A stretch of DNA of 58,008 nucleotides from Rivularia sp. MS3 (GCA_019192545.1 JAHCMI010000060.1:1-58008); one strand, 5' to 3'. Numbered from the stretch's first letter, positions 27,501-34,331 are shown. The notes: generated from the letters alone by a model not told the origin. Numbers and translations: made by a program.

Positions 27501-28932
27501 CTTGTGGGATTATAGAAATCGCCTCACGCAAGTTGTTACTAAGGACGCAGCCGATAATACTATCAAGCAGGTACAGTACGCTTACGATGTTGATAATCGC
27601 CGCATTGCCAAAGAAGTAGACCCTGATGGGGATGGTACAGCAACTGCTGAAATTGAGCGCTTTGTTTATGACGGCGACCACATTGCTCTAACCTTTGACG
27701 GTAACGGTACGCAAACTCACCGATATTTGCACGGTTCGGGTATTGACCAGATTTTGGCAGACGAAAATGCCCGAGGTCAAACCCTATGGACGCTGACTGA
27801 CAATCAAAATACCGTGCGCGACTTGGTTGACTCCAATGGTGTAGTTCAAAATCACATTACTTACGATAGTTTTGGTAACGTTACCAGTCAAACTAATTCT
27901 GCTGTAAATACTCGGTTTGGTTATACGGGACGTGAGTTTGATGGGGAGACAGGGCAATATTACTATCGGGCTAGGTATTATGACTCAACAGTAGGGCGAT
28001 TTATTAACGAAGACCCGATTGGATTTGATAGTGGGGATATGAATCTTTATGCCTACGTTAGTAATAATCCAATAGGCATGGTTGACCCGACTGGAGAGTA
28101 TGGACGGGTAGTAAGTTTCAATCGTCGAATTAACTATATTAAACTTGATTCGTTTAAGACATTTTCTTCAAGAGATATGAGGGATGTGTGGTTTAAGTCT
28201 GGTGCCGCTACAGAGTTAGCGACTTTTAAACCATCAGCACTAAAGGGGATTACTTATGAAGATATATATCCCCCAATAAATCAAGAAAATAACTTACGGG
28301 TAAAACCAATATTTTTTATAAATAGAGATATTGTCACTGCTAGGATAGAAAAAGACCCTAATCAAACAACTAATTGGAAATCAGATCAAACTATACCTGT
28401 AGGGGGAAGACTTAGTAAAGCAGAAGGTGCAGGAGCAGATGAACAAAATGGACATATTATTCCTAATCTACTTGGCGGCTCTAATAAAACAATAGTTAAT
28501 CCTTTTGTTAATAATTTCTTTTCTCAAAATGCTTATGTAAATACATTTTTGTATAATAAATTTGGTCAATATTTAAATAAATACCTGGACTATCTTTATA
28601 GGCTCTATGAAGCAGAGAGTACTTATCGGGATGAAATACAAAATTGCTACTCAACTTTACCTCAAGAACCTCCTTATCTTAATATGGAAGTAAGGTTGAT
28701 ATATGCTGGTGATGAAAATCCATTAGCAGCTCAATTTCCCTTCAGACCTTCCGAATTCACAGTAAGAGCAGAATTTATAGTTCCGCAAGGACCCCCACCT
28801 TATAATTTATATCTGGCAAATTCAGTGGCACCTTCTCACTTGATTACTGCCAGATTCACTAATCCACTTGCCCAGTATGGCGGTACAGCTACAATTACCT
28901 CCAGTAATTTAGATCAAATTACATTGGATTAG
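15541..28932 (+). CDS. Giant RHS/YD-repeat polymorphic toxin with FG-GAP repeats and C-terminal nuclease
   Basis: The frame opens with TTG at 15520, but ATG at 15541 has GAAGGA 7 nt upstream, giving 4463 aa. Order: low-complexity N-terminus; three ~185-aa repeats beginning near 16009, 16558 and 17128 (LKFIQDRSKLKVFENG type); bacterial Ig-like domains (17.7-19.2 kb); a He_PIG/cadherin-like domain (about 20.1-20.4 kb); a carboxypeptidase-regulatory-like domain (20.4-20.7 kb); an RHS-associated N-terminal part (21.2-22.5 kb); 14 FG-GAP/VCBS repeats (22.6-24.6 kb); dozens of YD repeats (24.7-27.7 kb); the RHS core (GYTGREFDGETGQYYYRARY, DPIGFDSGD, NPIGMVDPTG) ending near 28110; then a ~275-aa variable tip. 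The tip has NGHIIPNLLGGSN and SQNAYVNTF, then RLIYAGDENP, typical of DNA/RNA non-specific endonuclease (His-Me finger) toxins. RHS shells encapsulate such tips. No signal peptide is seen. The immunity candidate follows at 29413. Confidence 0.9.
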   Translation: MASKDIFNNGNPEELFDSSLLDSSQEDIYGLNSGNKDNNPGSDPLSTEIEKLSTDNINIAYSTDNLGSETVSLVSEPFLFNETSSQNLLLGQQATDFNKTDTDLDKNNIDFLTGNNENNPLVGNPELKFSTDNNDDNSTSPTPTSAIPQAPGDITELKFIQDRSKLKVFENGELVEEVQAKQNQPIPFTIERLQIAALNSNDLPRVQDDSTFHDNGEGIGVKDGSDGNSSLRKRIDNDEIIQIKIQPTDNYNSAFSATVGVDRVEAIANKSAGGKVKIVAMRGATTIGEQIYNITNKKEQLTFSSDTAFDRLHLMAGDDNTKFTFRSTEFQAVVTPTSELTYLEFAPDELGISLTENGSIVEQFSVGENQPLPNNSSRLEVTAVDSQDDGSVLDTTNYLSAEGIGIIDGDDNTEVLQKRIDGDEILEFKIKSTDNYNSALSAIVALDKIKSVRANNNGTLKDGGAVKILALREDVLVGGTTYNINSETEEIFISSNQPFDKLQIQAGNEATQFTLRSVELESVTTSPSPTASLKFVQDRARLNVFENDVLSKQVRGRQNQAIPDAFERIQVSAVDSSDGSTVKVDSTFIDTGEGIGITDGQDGNSSLKKKIDGDEILQFKIKPTQSYETANQALISVDRVSAIDSKKNGGTVKVVALREGNIVSEQTYTIANKNQELSFASDNAFDTLQLQAGDNNTKFSFRYIDFGLITNITDNTDTEAPIISANLANDTAPNDTVNNDGITFDATIVGTVTDSSQIATFIAGLDDTPVADYENVLPQLKEDGSFTISQTALEQINGGVLTPGSHTLRLQAVDAFGNQSDVFDIAFTLDNDTAEPTLSLLSTSDSGTSDTDNITNDTVPRITGSAEAGSVVQLFQAGEQQQDSQLVGETTVDDTGNWQIATNNLADGTYEFSAIATDIAGNTNTSATPLQVTVDTTQPTINFTTSIDTESLAEGARLTGNLDGSGSDISAISYRFDDGAEIAVTFDDTGAFDQEFDLTGISDGDYTLTVTITDTAGNISTTTYNITIAAPSEITAALANDTAPDSTTNSDGITSDATVSGNISNFNSNVRLRGGFGETSAENYVDITDSVNSGGNFNLNLSQLANINRASLEDGAYSLNLLLEDLQGNQLSNSEVNFTLDTSNPVLELNTPVDGGEHSSLSRLIGSVSDTGSGILDTSYSLDGQASSPLTINNSGTFDQQIVPTGLTNGDHSLTLSVFDVAGNSTQTSANFTVSDDFIIGTTDTQGWGIKTADGVILGEQNSFVTQTAMEIELGQDEGKRQLEFEIDAQFDTSDTNTASEDRLSLYLVDSFSPEVTLLDQGEPGTALFSLSGTNAEFTPGLVNYDGNRVRVDLTSLEGQTGGSLVFQLINNDSDTGSVVQIKDITNTVDTEAIAGPVFPTDIERADVGEQINLGDFNTTTDVELLLSNVRLDSDTGTYTADLQVRNNGTTTLGRELVVALTNLPDGVSLNNASGNDSENSPYINLSNAIRPGGLNPQGISDAVQIVFDNPSLTRFDLQPVFYAGAPELPPQLSPIESQSVMPGERLEIPLIATDPNGDPISYSLRSDTPLPKGTLSGDGTLIFTPAPNDIGTYSFTVIATAGGVDVTQDVTITVEPDPITTTRVSGVIENTDQEALAGVVIELGGLQATTDANGYFQLEVDGELPSDTLKVRAELLAGDDAYPFIAEKLPLVLEHEVYEGVNNVISRPIYLPVLDTENGVAIDPNADTTVTTDTIPGASVFVAAGSLEDQEGNPFTGELSITEVPRDLTPAALPENLRPDVVVTIQPGEMVFTTPAPLSLPNRAGYAPGLEMDLWSINPNTGLFDKVGVGKVSDDGSVIETISGGIRNSSWHFLAPPPPEPDDLDKNKRNKDDKCKNCEVKNDINSEVELHSGTVLEAHNLVTYQSLGETRGLTLNYHSLRADPRQIVNFGYNNVASASSDKLVARLKIKSNDFKYELAGIASGQYGLLGSEHIWDIPENSNSLDAALQVDMRSMSSGKYEYDLTTGLQVFTGIEFFGSLSTGTGEIINVNSIDSAFGSGWGLAGLQEIVENDDGSLLLIDGDGTQLLFEAPIQTDDFYISPGGDFSNLERLVDGTFRRTIEDGTVYQFSAQNKLELVRDSNGNETQYQYNTDGQISKVIDPVGLETTFAYTNGRVSSITDPGNRITELEYDTQGNLIKITDPDESSRKWEYDKSHRMTAAIDKRGNRGEDIYDAYGRVKSAVRPDGSVVRVDPVQTQGLSRPEQTLNPFNAPVAEELGDADSSYADGNGNVTRTKLDQAGQAISSIDGAGFLPSVERNDDNLVTKSTSGRGNVTEYTYDEKGNVLSIKDEISSPNQGTGSNTSNSLFANPIYKTRENPDQIVAADLNGDGFLDIINANSYSSDVSILFGNEDGSFDAATNFEIGSNPSFITVGDINADDSLDIVSLSNDSSTISILLGDGEGSFTTGTSFAVKDKSSFLVLGDLDNDADLDIVVASGEGYGGSLLVMSNNGDATFSEIANYEIEEDPERLALGDVNGDGSQDIVTANNYYIPSVSVLLNNGDATFGQKTNYTPSAVSDVALGDVNGDGSQDIVTANYYGDTTVSVLLNNGDGTFADSTEYTVGSFPNSVTLGDVNGDGRQDIVTANYYGDSVSVLLNNSDGTFANSTEYALGDSFRSLALGDADGDGFLDLLSANYYDDNVSILLNNGNGSFETTEYEVGFSPESIISGDVNGDSIPDLLTPNTYDNGVSVLLGRGDGVFSDLLNYATDFYAKSVALGDVNGDGSSDLITSNYYDNNVSVLLNNGDGTFGSSSEYTVGSSPGYVATSDVNGDGSSDLITSSNYSDTVSVLLNNGDGTFGSNNEYAVGSSPSYVATSDVNGDGSFDIITANYGSDSISVLLNNGDGTFGSNSEYAVGFGPKSVELGDVNGDGNTDLVTVNYNNDSVSVLFNNGDGTFGSNSEYTVGEDPTSVALGDVNGDGLLDILTTNYYEDSVSVLLGDGSGFFLEENIRYFGVGDSPKSITLDDFDGDGDLDFATTNSNDNTVSIRLNNTVSPGGSVETTERRYTYDPIFNQVTSEIDELGRITLYEIDPNNGNMLSTTRVVGEIGGDDDVTTSYTYTDFGQIDTMTDALGRITDHDYDDFGRLIKTTVAKGTVDEAIQQFEYDGAGNQTAFIDENENRTEYEYDGLNRLVRTIEADPDGTGPLTSPISTYVYDDLGNLVSQTDAVGNISTNEYDDMGRLIKSIDALGNVNTYSYNKAGKRESVTDKLGNTTQYRYDARNRLIETIHPDGTTEKPQYDFDNNEVSTTDGNNNQTNKVYDARKRLIREIDALGNVTKYEYDVANQLIATIDANGNRTEYEYDDLGRRFATTDALGNTTTTEFNKVGNVVSQTDALGNITSYTYDNRDRNIQVTNALGNTTTTVYDAVGNVISQTDAKGRTNQYTYDALNRQIASTDALGNTATTNYNAVGNVTSQIDLLGRTTQYTYDALNRQIASTDALGNTSTTAYDILGNVISTTDELGRTTRFIYDELNRRTGITDALGNTTITNYDADGRVASYTDALGRSTQFNYDALNRITGVTDALGNTTTTVYNAVGNVDSTTDALGRTTTYDYDALNRQTSVTDALGNTTTTTFDEVGNISAITDGLGNQTSFTYDALYRQIGLTDANGDTETTTYDEVGNVVARTDAEENTTTFGYDALNRLIAETNALGATRFFDYDAIGNQTLITDRNGRKRTFTYDLLNRRNQENWLDESDNAIRSIDYTYDAAGQLTAVSDPDSAYSHTYDAAGRLIKVNNAGTTGVPNVLLNYTYDAVGNRLSVTDTINGQLSGIEEFTYDNLNRVTKITQSGNEVADKRVDMTYDAAGQLKNVTRYADLAGTQLVADSIHTYDDAGKLSGLSHVKGDTTFADYNWDYDTANRITQFTSSDGTSDYSYDNTNQLTETDHSFQADEAYSYDDNGNRTNTGYVTGGNNRLQSDGIYNYEYDAEGNLTKRTEIGTGEVTEYLWDYRNRLTQVVTKDAADNTIKQVQYAYDVDNRRIAKEVDPDGDGTATAEIERFVYDGDHIALTFDGNGTQTHRYLHGSGIDQILADENARGQTLWTLTDNQNTVRDLVDSNGVVQNHITYDSFGNVTSQTNSAVNTRFGYTGREFDGETGQYYYRARYYDSTVGRFINEDPIGFDSGDMNLYAYVSNNPIGMVDPTGEYGRVVSFNRRINYIKLDSFKTFSSRDMRDVWFKSGAATELATFKPSALKGITYEDIYPPINQENNLRVKPIFFINRDIVTARIEKDPNQTTNWKSDQTIPVGGRLSKAEGAGADEQNGHIIPNLLGGSNKTIVNPFVNNFFSQNAYVNTFLYNKFGQYLNKYLDYLYRLYEAESTYRDEIQNCYSTLPQEPPYLNMEVRLIYAGDENPLAAQFPFRPSEFTVRAEFIVPQGPPPYNLYLANSVAPSHLITARFTNPLAQYGGTATITSSNLDQITLD
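22626..24640 (+). repeat. 14 FG-GAP/VCBS repeats within RHS gene
   Basis: Fourteen units of about 147-150 bp, each with a calcium-loop pattern D-x-N-G-D-G-x-x-D and an ending like VSVLLNNGDGTF. Several adjacent units between 23.2 and 24.4 kb are nearly identical at the DNA level, so recent tandem duplication and recombination are likely. The block interrupts the usual order of RHS proteins, lying between the RHS N-terminal part and the main YD-repeat run. Confidence 0.85.
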
Positions 28933-28938
28933 GAAAAA

Positions 28939-29024
28939 TGGTAGAAGTAAGACATAGGAAAGTTGCCAGATTTTAAATTCAAATTCTCAATACTTCTATA
29001 TTGCACTTTCCTAAGCTTCTACCA
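28939..29024 (+). terminator. Two-part stem between RHS toxin and immunity candidate
   Basis: Outer arms TGGTAGAAG (28939-28947) / CTTCTACCA (29016-29024) and inner arms AGGAAAGT (28956-28963) / ACTTTCCT (29005-29012), separated by an asymmetric internal loop. It starts 7 bp after the RHS stop. No T-run follows, so it may act as a processing or stability element, or a partial terminator that sets the toxin:immunity transcript ratio. Confidence 0.4.
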
Positions 29025-29068
29025 AAGATTTATATATTAGTAGATGGACGACAAAATCTAAGGGGAAA

Positions 29069-29167
29069 ATGTATCGAGAAACGAGAATAAAACTACAAGT
29101 AAGAAATAATGAGCTTATGACATTAGAGTTGAAAATAAATTATCTTTCATTCCCAAAAAAAACGTAG
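29069..29167 (+). CDS. Possible 32-aa peptide
   Basis: ATG at 29069 with AGGGG about 5 nt upstream opens a 32-codon frame (MYRETRIKLQVRNNELM then TLELKINYLSF) ending TAG. It lies in the 480-bp gap between the RHS gene and the SUKH-WD40 gene. Good ribosome binding site but no homology recognised; it could be a small gene, a leader peptide or the remains of a displaced toxin tip. The rest of the gap shows nothing coding. Confidence 0.25.
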   Translation: MYRETRIKLQVRNNELMTLELKINYLSFPKKT

Positions 29168-29412
29168 CTTTCAGGTTTTATAAGCGTCATCTTGAGTTGA
29201 GTTGGTTCCATATTTATTAGACTGCTCGCTAGTTTAATCGCTAAACAATCTTAGATAGTAGTATTCTATCGATAGATATCTCTGAAAACTTGCTTTTAGC
29301 TCTAAAGCTAAAAGGAATTAAAATAAATCTTAGAGAGTTCTAATAGGCAGAAATACAAGAGCCTTAATGCAAAAATTTATAAATCATATCTAGGCGACCT
29401 TAATAATAACCA

Positions 29413-32142
29413 ATGATTCAGGATAAATGGCAAATACTAATCTCTCAATTAGAAATAGTGAATGGAAATAGTTTACCAAATACCGAACAGGATATCCATA
29501 ATTTTGAATCTCACACGGGAATTCTCTTACCTGCCGATTACAAGAAATTATGCCTTCTTTTGGGTGGAGGTAGATTCAACGAATTTATAGATATCGATAA
29601 CGTAAATCGTTTGCAGCAGAATTTTGAATTTTTAAAAGACGTACTTAAGTATCATCAACCATCATTTAGCGAGCCATATAATCAGTGGATACGATATTCC
29701 TCTGACTTAGAAGAAAGGCGTAAAAAATTCTGCCCGTTTATAAATTCTGCATTGCAATTTGCTTCTGGTCAAAATAATTATTATATTTACTGGGATTTGA
29801 CAAGTTATAGCGATGAAGATAAAAATTACGATATTTATGTAGGAACGTGGGATAATTACGATTTAATTAAAATCGGTCGTGATTTCTTTACTTTTGTCAC
29901 CGATTATTGTTTGGGAATAAAATCTTTTGACTTTTTGTCAGAAAGATTTAAACAGAAACGTTCGGATTTTTATAACCTGTATGAAACTACTTCTAATTAT
30001 GAAGAACGTACTGTTTGGAAGCCAAAACTAGAGGCGAGATTTGCAGCAACGCTAAAACTTGCTCAGAAGTATGAGCAGCAAAGTCAACCAATAAAAGCTT
30101 TAATTATTTACCTTAGTCAGTATCAAGTTATCCCACAATTATTAAGTTGGATTCTCCATGAAAATGGGTTAAAAAGATTATTTCTCAAATCACTTAGGCG
30201 TTTATATACATTACTTGGCGAACAGCAGTTTCGCTATGTTTGCCGAGCTATTCCTCTTTTACTTCTTTCTTATCAGCAGTTGCTTCAAGAAATGTATAGC
30301 TATAACAGTTTCTTGTGCAATCTATGGAGCAATAATACAGATACTGAAAATGAAAATCAAATACTAGATAAATTTAGTCACGATAGCGTTGTAGCTTCAG
30401 ATATTGAATCATTTATAGAAGATTTTATCGATTTAACTTTAAAACAACTACCTTTGAGCGCAGATTACAAATTTAGCGAATTTACTTCCTTAGAAGAGAA
30501 AATTTGGTGGACAAATATAGCATCAGGTGCCGCATACAAATTAGCACAACAATATGCAAATCGCGGTTATCCAGAAGAAGCACTAATAATTTTCTTGAAA
30601 ATTGCTAAAGTAACCGAAGAAATAGAAGTTTATTTTTTAGATATTCCTCAACAAATTGGTGTCAGAATGGCTGCTACTGTAACTCAAGGTATAGATAATG
30701 GTGCTAATTTTAAAACTACTATCTTACAGTTAGAACCAGTCGCGTATCTACGAGAAATTATTGGTGACATTCAGTTTCAATCAATATATCAAGCAGTAAT
30801 GGGTGAAACTATTAACAGTCTTACTGAAGACTTTGAAAACCCATCTCCTGATTTTGATATATTACCTGAAAAAGTTAAGGAAATGATATTTTCTAGACAA
30901 GCAAATTGGCAAGTAGTTGAGCAAGATAAAAATGATTTTGATGATATTATATCCTCTTTACCAGACCCAGGTTATGAATTTCAAGAGTGTTGTTTAAATC
31001 TATTCCAATTAGTTCGAGAGCAGATTGCTGAAAATTCACCAATTCAAACATCTTATGAAACACAAGATAAAAAACAAAAGGATTGGTACTATTTTGAATA
31101 TCTTGAGCCTTTACACTTACCACCAAAAAAAATAGATTGGTATTTTGATGAAAGGGTTGTGAGGAGTGGAAAAGAACTGGCTTTTTGCAGTAGAGAAGAA
31201 CGAGATCAACTGCAAACCTCTAATCCCTTTTATGCGTCCTTTCGCTATCTTAAAACTTTACGAGGACATTCGCGTTCCGTCTACTCAATTGCTTTCAGCC
31301 CAGATGGACAAATACTTGCTAGCGGTAGTGCTGATGCAACTGTTAAACTTTGGAATTTGCTTTCCTTTCAAGAAATTACCACACTTCGAGGACATACAAG
31401 CTCCATACGAACTGTAGCAATTAGCTCATGCAATCAAATACTTGCTAGTGGCAGCACTGATGCCACAATCAAACTTTGGAATTTACAAAGTAGAGAAGAA
31501 ATTTGTACGCTACAAGGACACAATCATTCAGTAAATACCGTAGCGATTAGCCCCGACGGACAAATACTAGCTAGTGGCAGCGACGATTGTACGGTAAAAC
31601 TCTGGGACTTGCACAGTCATCAAGAAATTTGCACGCTGCAAGGACATTCAGATGCCGTATTCGCTATCGATATTAGCCCAGATGGAAAAACGTTAGCTAC
31701 CGGCAGCGCCGATGGTACTATCAAACTTTGGGATTTACAAAACCTAAAAGAAATTCGTTGCTTTGGTGAAGATTTGGGCTGCGTTTACGCACTACGATTT
31801 TGGCAGCAACAAGAAATACTTGCTAGCACCCACGGGAATCGAATAATACTCAAGCATTTAAAAACAAACATTAGCGTTGATATAGTTCCCGGTTACACGT
31901 CTATAGCAGCAAGTCCAGATGGAAACATTTTAGCAGCGGGAGGACTAACGATTGATATATGGGATTTAACTAAAAACCAGATGATTCGTATGTTTAGATT
32001 GAATGCAGGTAATTCACTTCCCTATCATTCCGATTATATTTATTCAGTTGCGTTTTCTCCCAACGGTCAAATGATTGCTAGCGCTAGTCGGGATAGCACC
32101 ATCAAATTATGGGGTATTCCACAACCCATAGATTTATCATAA
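29413..32142 (+). CDS. SUKH (SMI1/KNR4)-WD40 fusion, probable immunity protein
   Basis: 909 aa. Residues ~20-165 match the SUKH-1/SMI1-KNR4 fold: EQDIHNFESHTGILLPADYK, LLLGGGRF, then PFINSALQFASGQNNYYIYW and a closing FFTFVTDYCLG. SUKH proteins are a major immunity superfamily next to polymorphic nuclease toxins. Residues ~200-580 are helical with TPR-like stretches (AYKLAQQYANRGYPEEALII). The C-terminal ~300 residues form WD40 repeats, with four clear consecutive copies (SVYSIAFSPDGQILASGSAD, VKLWN), two weak ones and a final clear one, enough for a seven-bladed propeller. It is directly downstream of, and on the same strand as, the RHS toxin whose C-terminal tip is a predicted nuclease, so it is the best immunity candidate. 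The large fusion is unusual, as stand-alone SUKH immunity proteins are usually 130-200 aa. Confidence 0.75.
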   Translation: MIQDKWQILISQLEIVNGNSLPNTEQDIHNFESHTGILLPADYKKLCLLLGGGRFNEFIDIDNVNRLQQNFEFLKDVLKYHQPSFSEPYNQWIRYSSDLEERRKKFCPFINSALQFASGQNNYYIYWDLTSYSDEDKNYDIYVGTWDNYDLIKIGRDFFTFVTDYCLGIKSFDFLSERFKQKRSDFYNLYETTSNYEERTVWKPKLEARFAATLKLAQKYEQQSQPIKALIIYLSQYQVIPQLLSWILHENGLKRLFLKSLRRLYTLLGEQQFRYVCRAIPLLLLSYQQLLQEMYSYNSFLCNLWSNNTDTENENQILDKFSHDSVVASDIESFIEDFIDLTLKQLPLSADYKFSEFTSLEEKIWWTNIASGAAYKLAQQYANRGYPEEALIIFLKIAKVTEEIEVYFLDIPQQIGVRMAATVTQGIDNGANFKTTILQLEPVAYLREIIGDIQFQSIYQAVMGETINSLTEDFENPSPDFDILPEKVKEMIFSRQANWQVVEQDKNDFDDIISSLPDPGYEFQECCLNLFQLVREQIAENSPIQTSYETQDKKQKDWYYFEYLEPLHLPPKKIDWYFDERVVRSGKELAFCSREERDQLQTSNPFYASFRYLKTLRGHSRSVYSIAFSPDGQILASGSADATVKLWNLLSFQEITTLRGHTSSIRTVAISSCNQILASGSTDATIKLWNLQSREEICTLQGHNHSVNTVAISPDGQILASGSDDCTVKLWDLHSHQEICTLQGHSDAVFAIDISPDGKTLATGSADGTIKLWDLQNLKEIRCFGEDLGCVYALRFWQQQEILASTHGNRIILKHLKTNISVDIVPGYTSIAASPDGNILAAGGLTIDIWDLTKNQMIRMFRLNAGNSLPYHSDYIYSVAFSPNGQMIASASRDSTIKLWGIPQPIDLS

Positions 32143-32370
32143 GCCTCGATATGTATCTCCAATAATAAATTTATCAGTATTTTTACATATTTAATAATCT
32201 AAAATCATTTATATTTAAGTATTATCACTGCCGTCATATCTACAGATGGCAGTAAATTATTTATTAGCAGCACTACACGTAGAACAGTATACGTCGTAGG
32301 CAGAATATTGAAAAAAGTATTACTAAACAAACCCATAGAAGTTTAGACAATTAATCTGAGCGCAAATATT

Positions 32371-33936
32371 GTGAAGCCCAAACTCCCCCTAATCCTATCC
32401 TCCACAATCAGCATCCTCTTCAACCTCCCTTCCCCAGCAATGGATTTTTCCTTACACACAGAAGACCCCGTACTGCTGTGGAACCAAGCAACCCTAGAAG
32501 CCATCAGCAACACCAACATGGGACCCACTCCCACATCCCGTGCCTTGGGCTTAGTTAATACCAGTATGTACGATGCCTGGGCAGCCTACGACCAAGTAGC
32601 AATCGACACTCAACTAAAAAACCTCCAAGTTGATAGCAAAGAAATCACTCCAGAAAACAAAAGCACCGCAATCAACTACGCTGCATACACCACCCTCCTA
32701 GACTTATTTCCCACCCAAGAACCTGCATTTACTCACCTCATGCAGCAGTTAGGAATAGATTCCACCATTACAACCACCAACCCAAACACCCCAGCAGGAA
32801 TAGGTAACTTAGCAGCTAAAACATTACTTAATAATAAATATACCGACGGTTCCAACCAATTAAATAATTACACCGACACCACTAACTACAAACCAGTCAA
32901 CACCTGGGATAAAATAACCGACCCCAATCGCTGGCAACCAATTAGTATAGATAACGGTAACAACATTCAAGAATTTCTCACACCGCAATGGGGAGACGTT
33001 ACCCCCTTTGCTCTAGAATCTGGAAATCAATACCTACCACCACCACCCGCAGAATTCGGTACTCAATCCTATATAGACCAAGCTCTGGAAGTAATTGAAT
33101 ACAGCGCTTTGCTTACAGACGAACAAAAAGTAATTGCAGAATACTGGGCAGACGGACCACAAACCATACTACCACCAGGTCACTGGCATTTGTTCGCCGA
33201 ATATGTCTCCACCAGAGATAATTTAAGCCTAGATGATAACGTCAAACTCTTCTTTAGTTTGGGCAACGCAGTATCCGATGCAGGAATTGCAGCATGGAAT
33301 GCTAAAGAACATTACGATTACGTCCGTCCCGTCACAGCCATCCAATACCTAGCAGCAAATAAATTATTACCAGACGACCATTCCCTAGTCCGTACTAACC
33401 CCCAAACCAACAGACAAGAAATCTATACTTGGGCTGGTCCAGATAAAGGTACTCAATGGATAGATGGTACAACCTGGCTACCCTACCAAGATATTACGTT
33501 TGTTACTCCTCCCTTTGCCGAATACGTATCCGGACACAGTACCTTTAGCGCTGCTGGTGCGGAGATTCTCAAACGATTTACCAGCAGCGATGAACTAGGA
33601 GCTTGTCACACTCAATTATCCAACACCTCCACCTTTGAAACCAATACACCTTCCACCCCAATAAAACTTTGCTGGGATACTTTTACGAGTGCTGCGGATG
33701 AAGCTGGAATATCTCGACTTTACGGAGGTATTCACTTCCAGGATGGGGATATCAACGGTAGAGTAATGGGACGTAAAGTTGGTGCAGCAGTTTGGGAGAA
33801 AGCCCAATATTATATTAACGGTGGTAAGTCAGCTAAAAGCATTCCCGAATCTTCTTCTATTATTAGTTTGTTGACATTTGTTGCTTTTAGTGCAGTGTCA
33901 TTTATTAAAAGTAATAAATCCCTTCAGAGAAAATGA
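32371..33936 (+). CDS. Vanadium-dependent haloperoxidase/PAP2-type protein with PEP-CTERM-like tail
   Basis: Start is GTG at 32371, chosen because it gives a signal peptide (MKPKLPLILSSTISILFNLP, cleavage probably after SPA). The vanadate/phosphate-binding motifs of the PAP2/haloperoxidase superfamily are present in order: the Lys/Arg-containing YVRPVTAI, EYVSGHSTFSAAGAE with the acid-base histidine, and RLYGGIHFQDGDINGRVMG with the vanadate-ligand histidine. The C-terminus is PES followed by a hydrophobic span and basic end (SIISLLTFVAFSAVSF, then KSNKSLQRK), the layout of a PEP-CTERM exosortase sorting signal with PES in place of PEP. Likely exported and oxidises halides or acts as an acid phosphatase. 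It is monocistronic, with 228 bp upstream and 395 bp downstream non-coding. Confidence 0.85.
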   Translation: MKPKLPLILSSTISILFNLPSPAMDFSLHTEDPVLLWNQATLEAISNTNMGPTPTSRALGLVNTSMYDAWAAYDQVAIDTQLKNLQVDSKEITPENKSTAINYAAYTTLLDLFPTQEPAFTHLMQQLGIDSTITTTNPNTPAGIGNLAAKTLLNNKYTDGSNQLNNYTDTTNYKPVNTWDKITDPNRWQPISIDNGNNIQEFLTPQWGDVTPFALESGNQYLPPPPAEFGTQSYIDQALEVIEYSALLTDEQKVIAEYWADGPQTILPPGHWHLFAEYVSTRDNLSLDDNVKLFFSLGNAVSDAGIAAWNAKEHYDYVRPVTAIQYLAANKLLPDDHSLVRTNPQTNRQEIYTWAGPDKGTQWIDGTTWLPYQDITFVTPPFAEYVSGHSTFSAAGAEILKRFTSSDELGACHTQLSNTSTFETNTPSTPIKLCWDTFTSAADEAGISRLYGGIHFQDGDINGRVMGRKVGAAVWEKAQYYINGGKSAKSIPESSSIISLLTFVAFSAVSFIKSNKSLQRK

Positions 33937-34259
33937 TTCGTCATTGGACAAAATTGAAATAGTGGCAATACTATATTAAAAGTATTATTCTTAATCAAAC
34001 TTGATGCAATAATTTTGGATTCAAAATAAGCCTATTATTTTCAATCAAAGGATAATACAAAATCTCCCTTTCTCGAATAAATCTTATTCTCTTGTTGGCA
34101 GAAAATTACTGATTTTAAAAAAAACCGCAGAATCGAGAGCGCAGAGGGAAGAGATATAGAGAGATAATAATTAAGAGCGGAAATTGAGCAATTAAAAATT
34201 GAAAATTTAAAGCTCCACAGTTTCTTTTTATAAGAAGAGAACAATCCAAAATCTGTCTT

Positions 34260-34299
34260 GGAAAGTTTGGGGGACGGAAACCGACACCCCCAACTTTCC
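34260..34299. repeat. Inverted repeat upstream of glycosyltransferase
   Basis: GGAAAGTTTGGGGG (34260-34273) pairs with CCCCCAACTTTCC (34287-34299) with one bulge and a 13-nt loop. The intergenic stretch 33937-34331 otherwise has only A+T-rich sequence and a patch of the AAAATCTAAAATCCAAAATC type (34302-34320) often seen between cyanobacterial genes. Possibly a MITE end or terminator read from either side. Confidence 0.35.
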
Positions 34300-34331
34300 G
34301 CAAAATCTAAAATCCAAAATCGAACGGCTTT

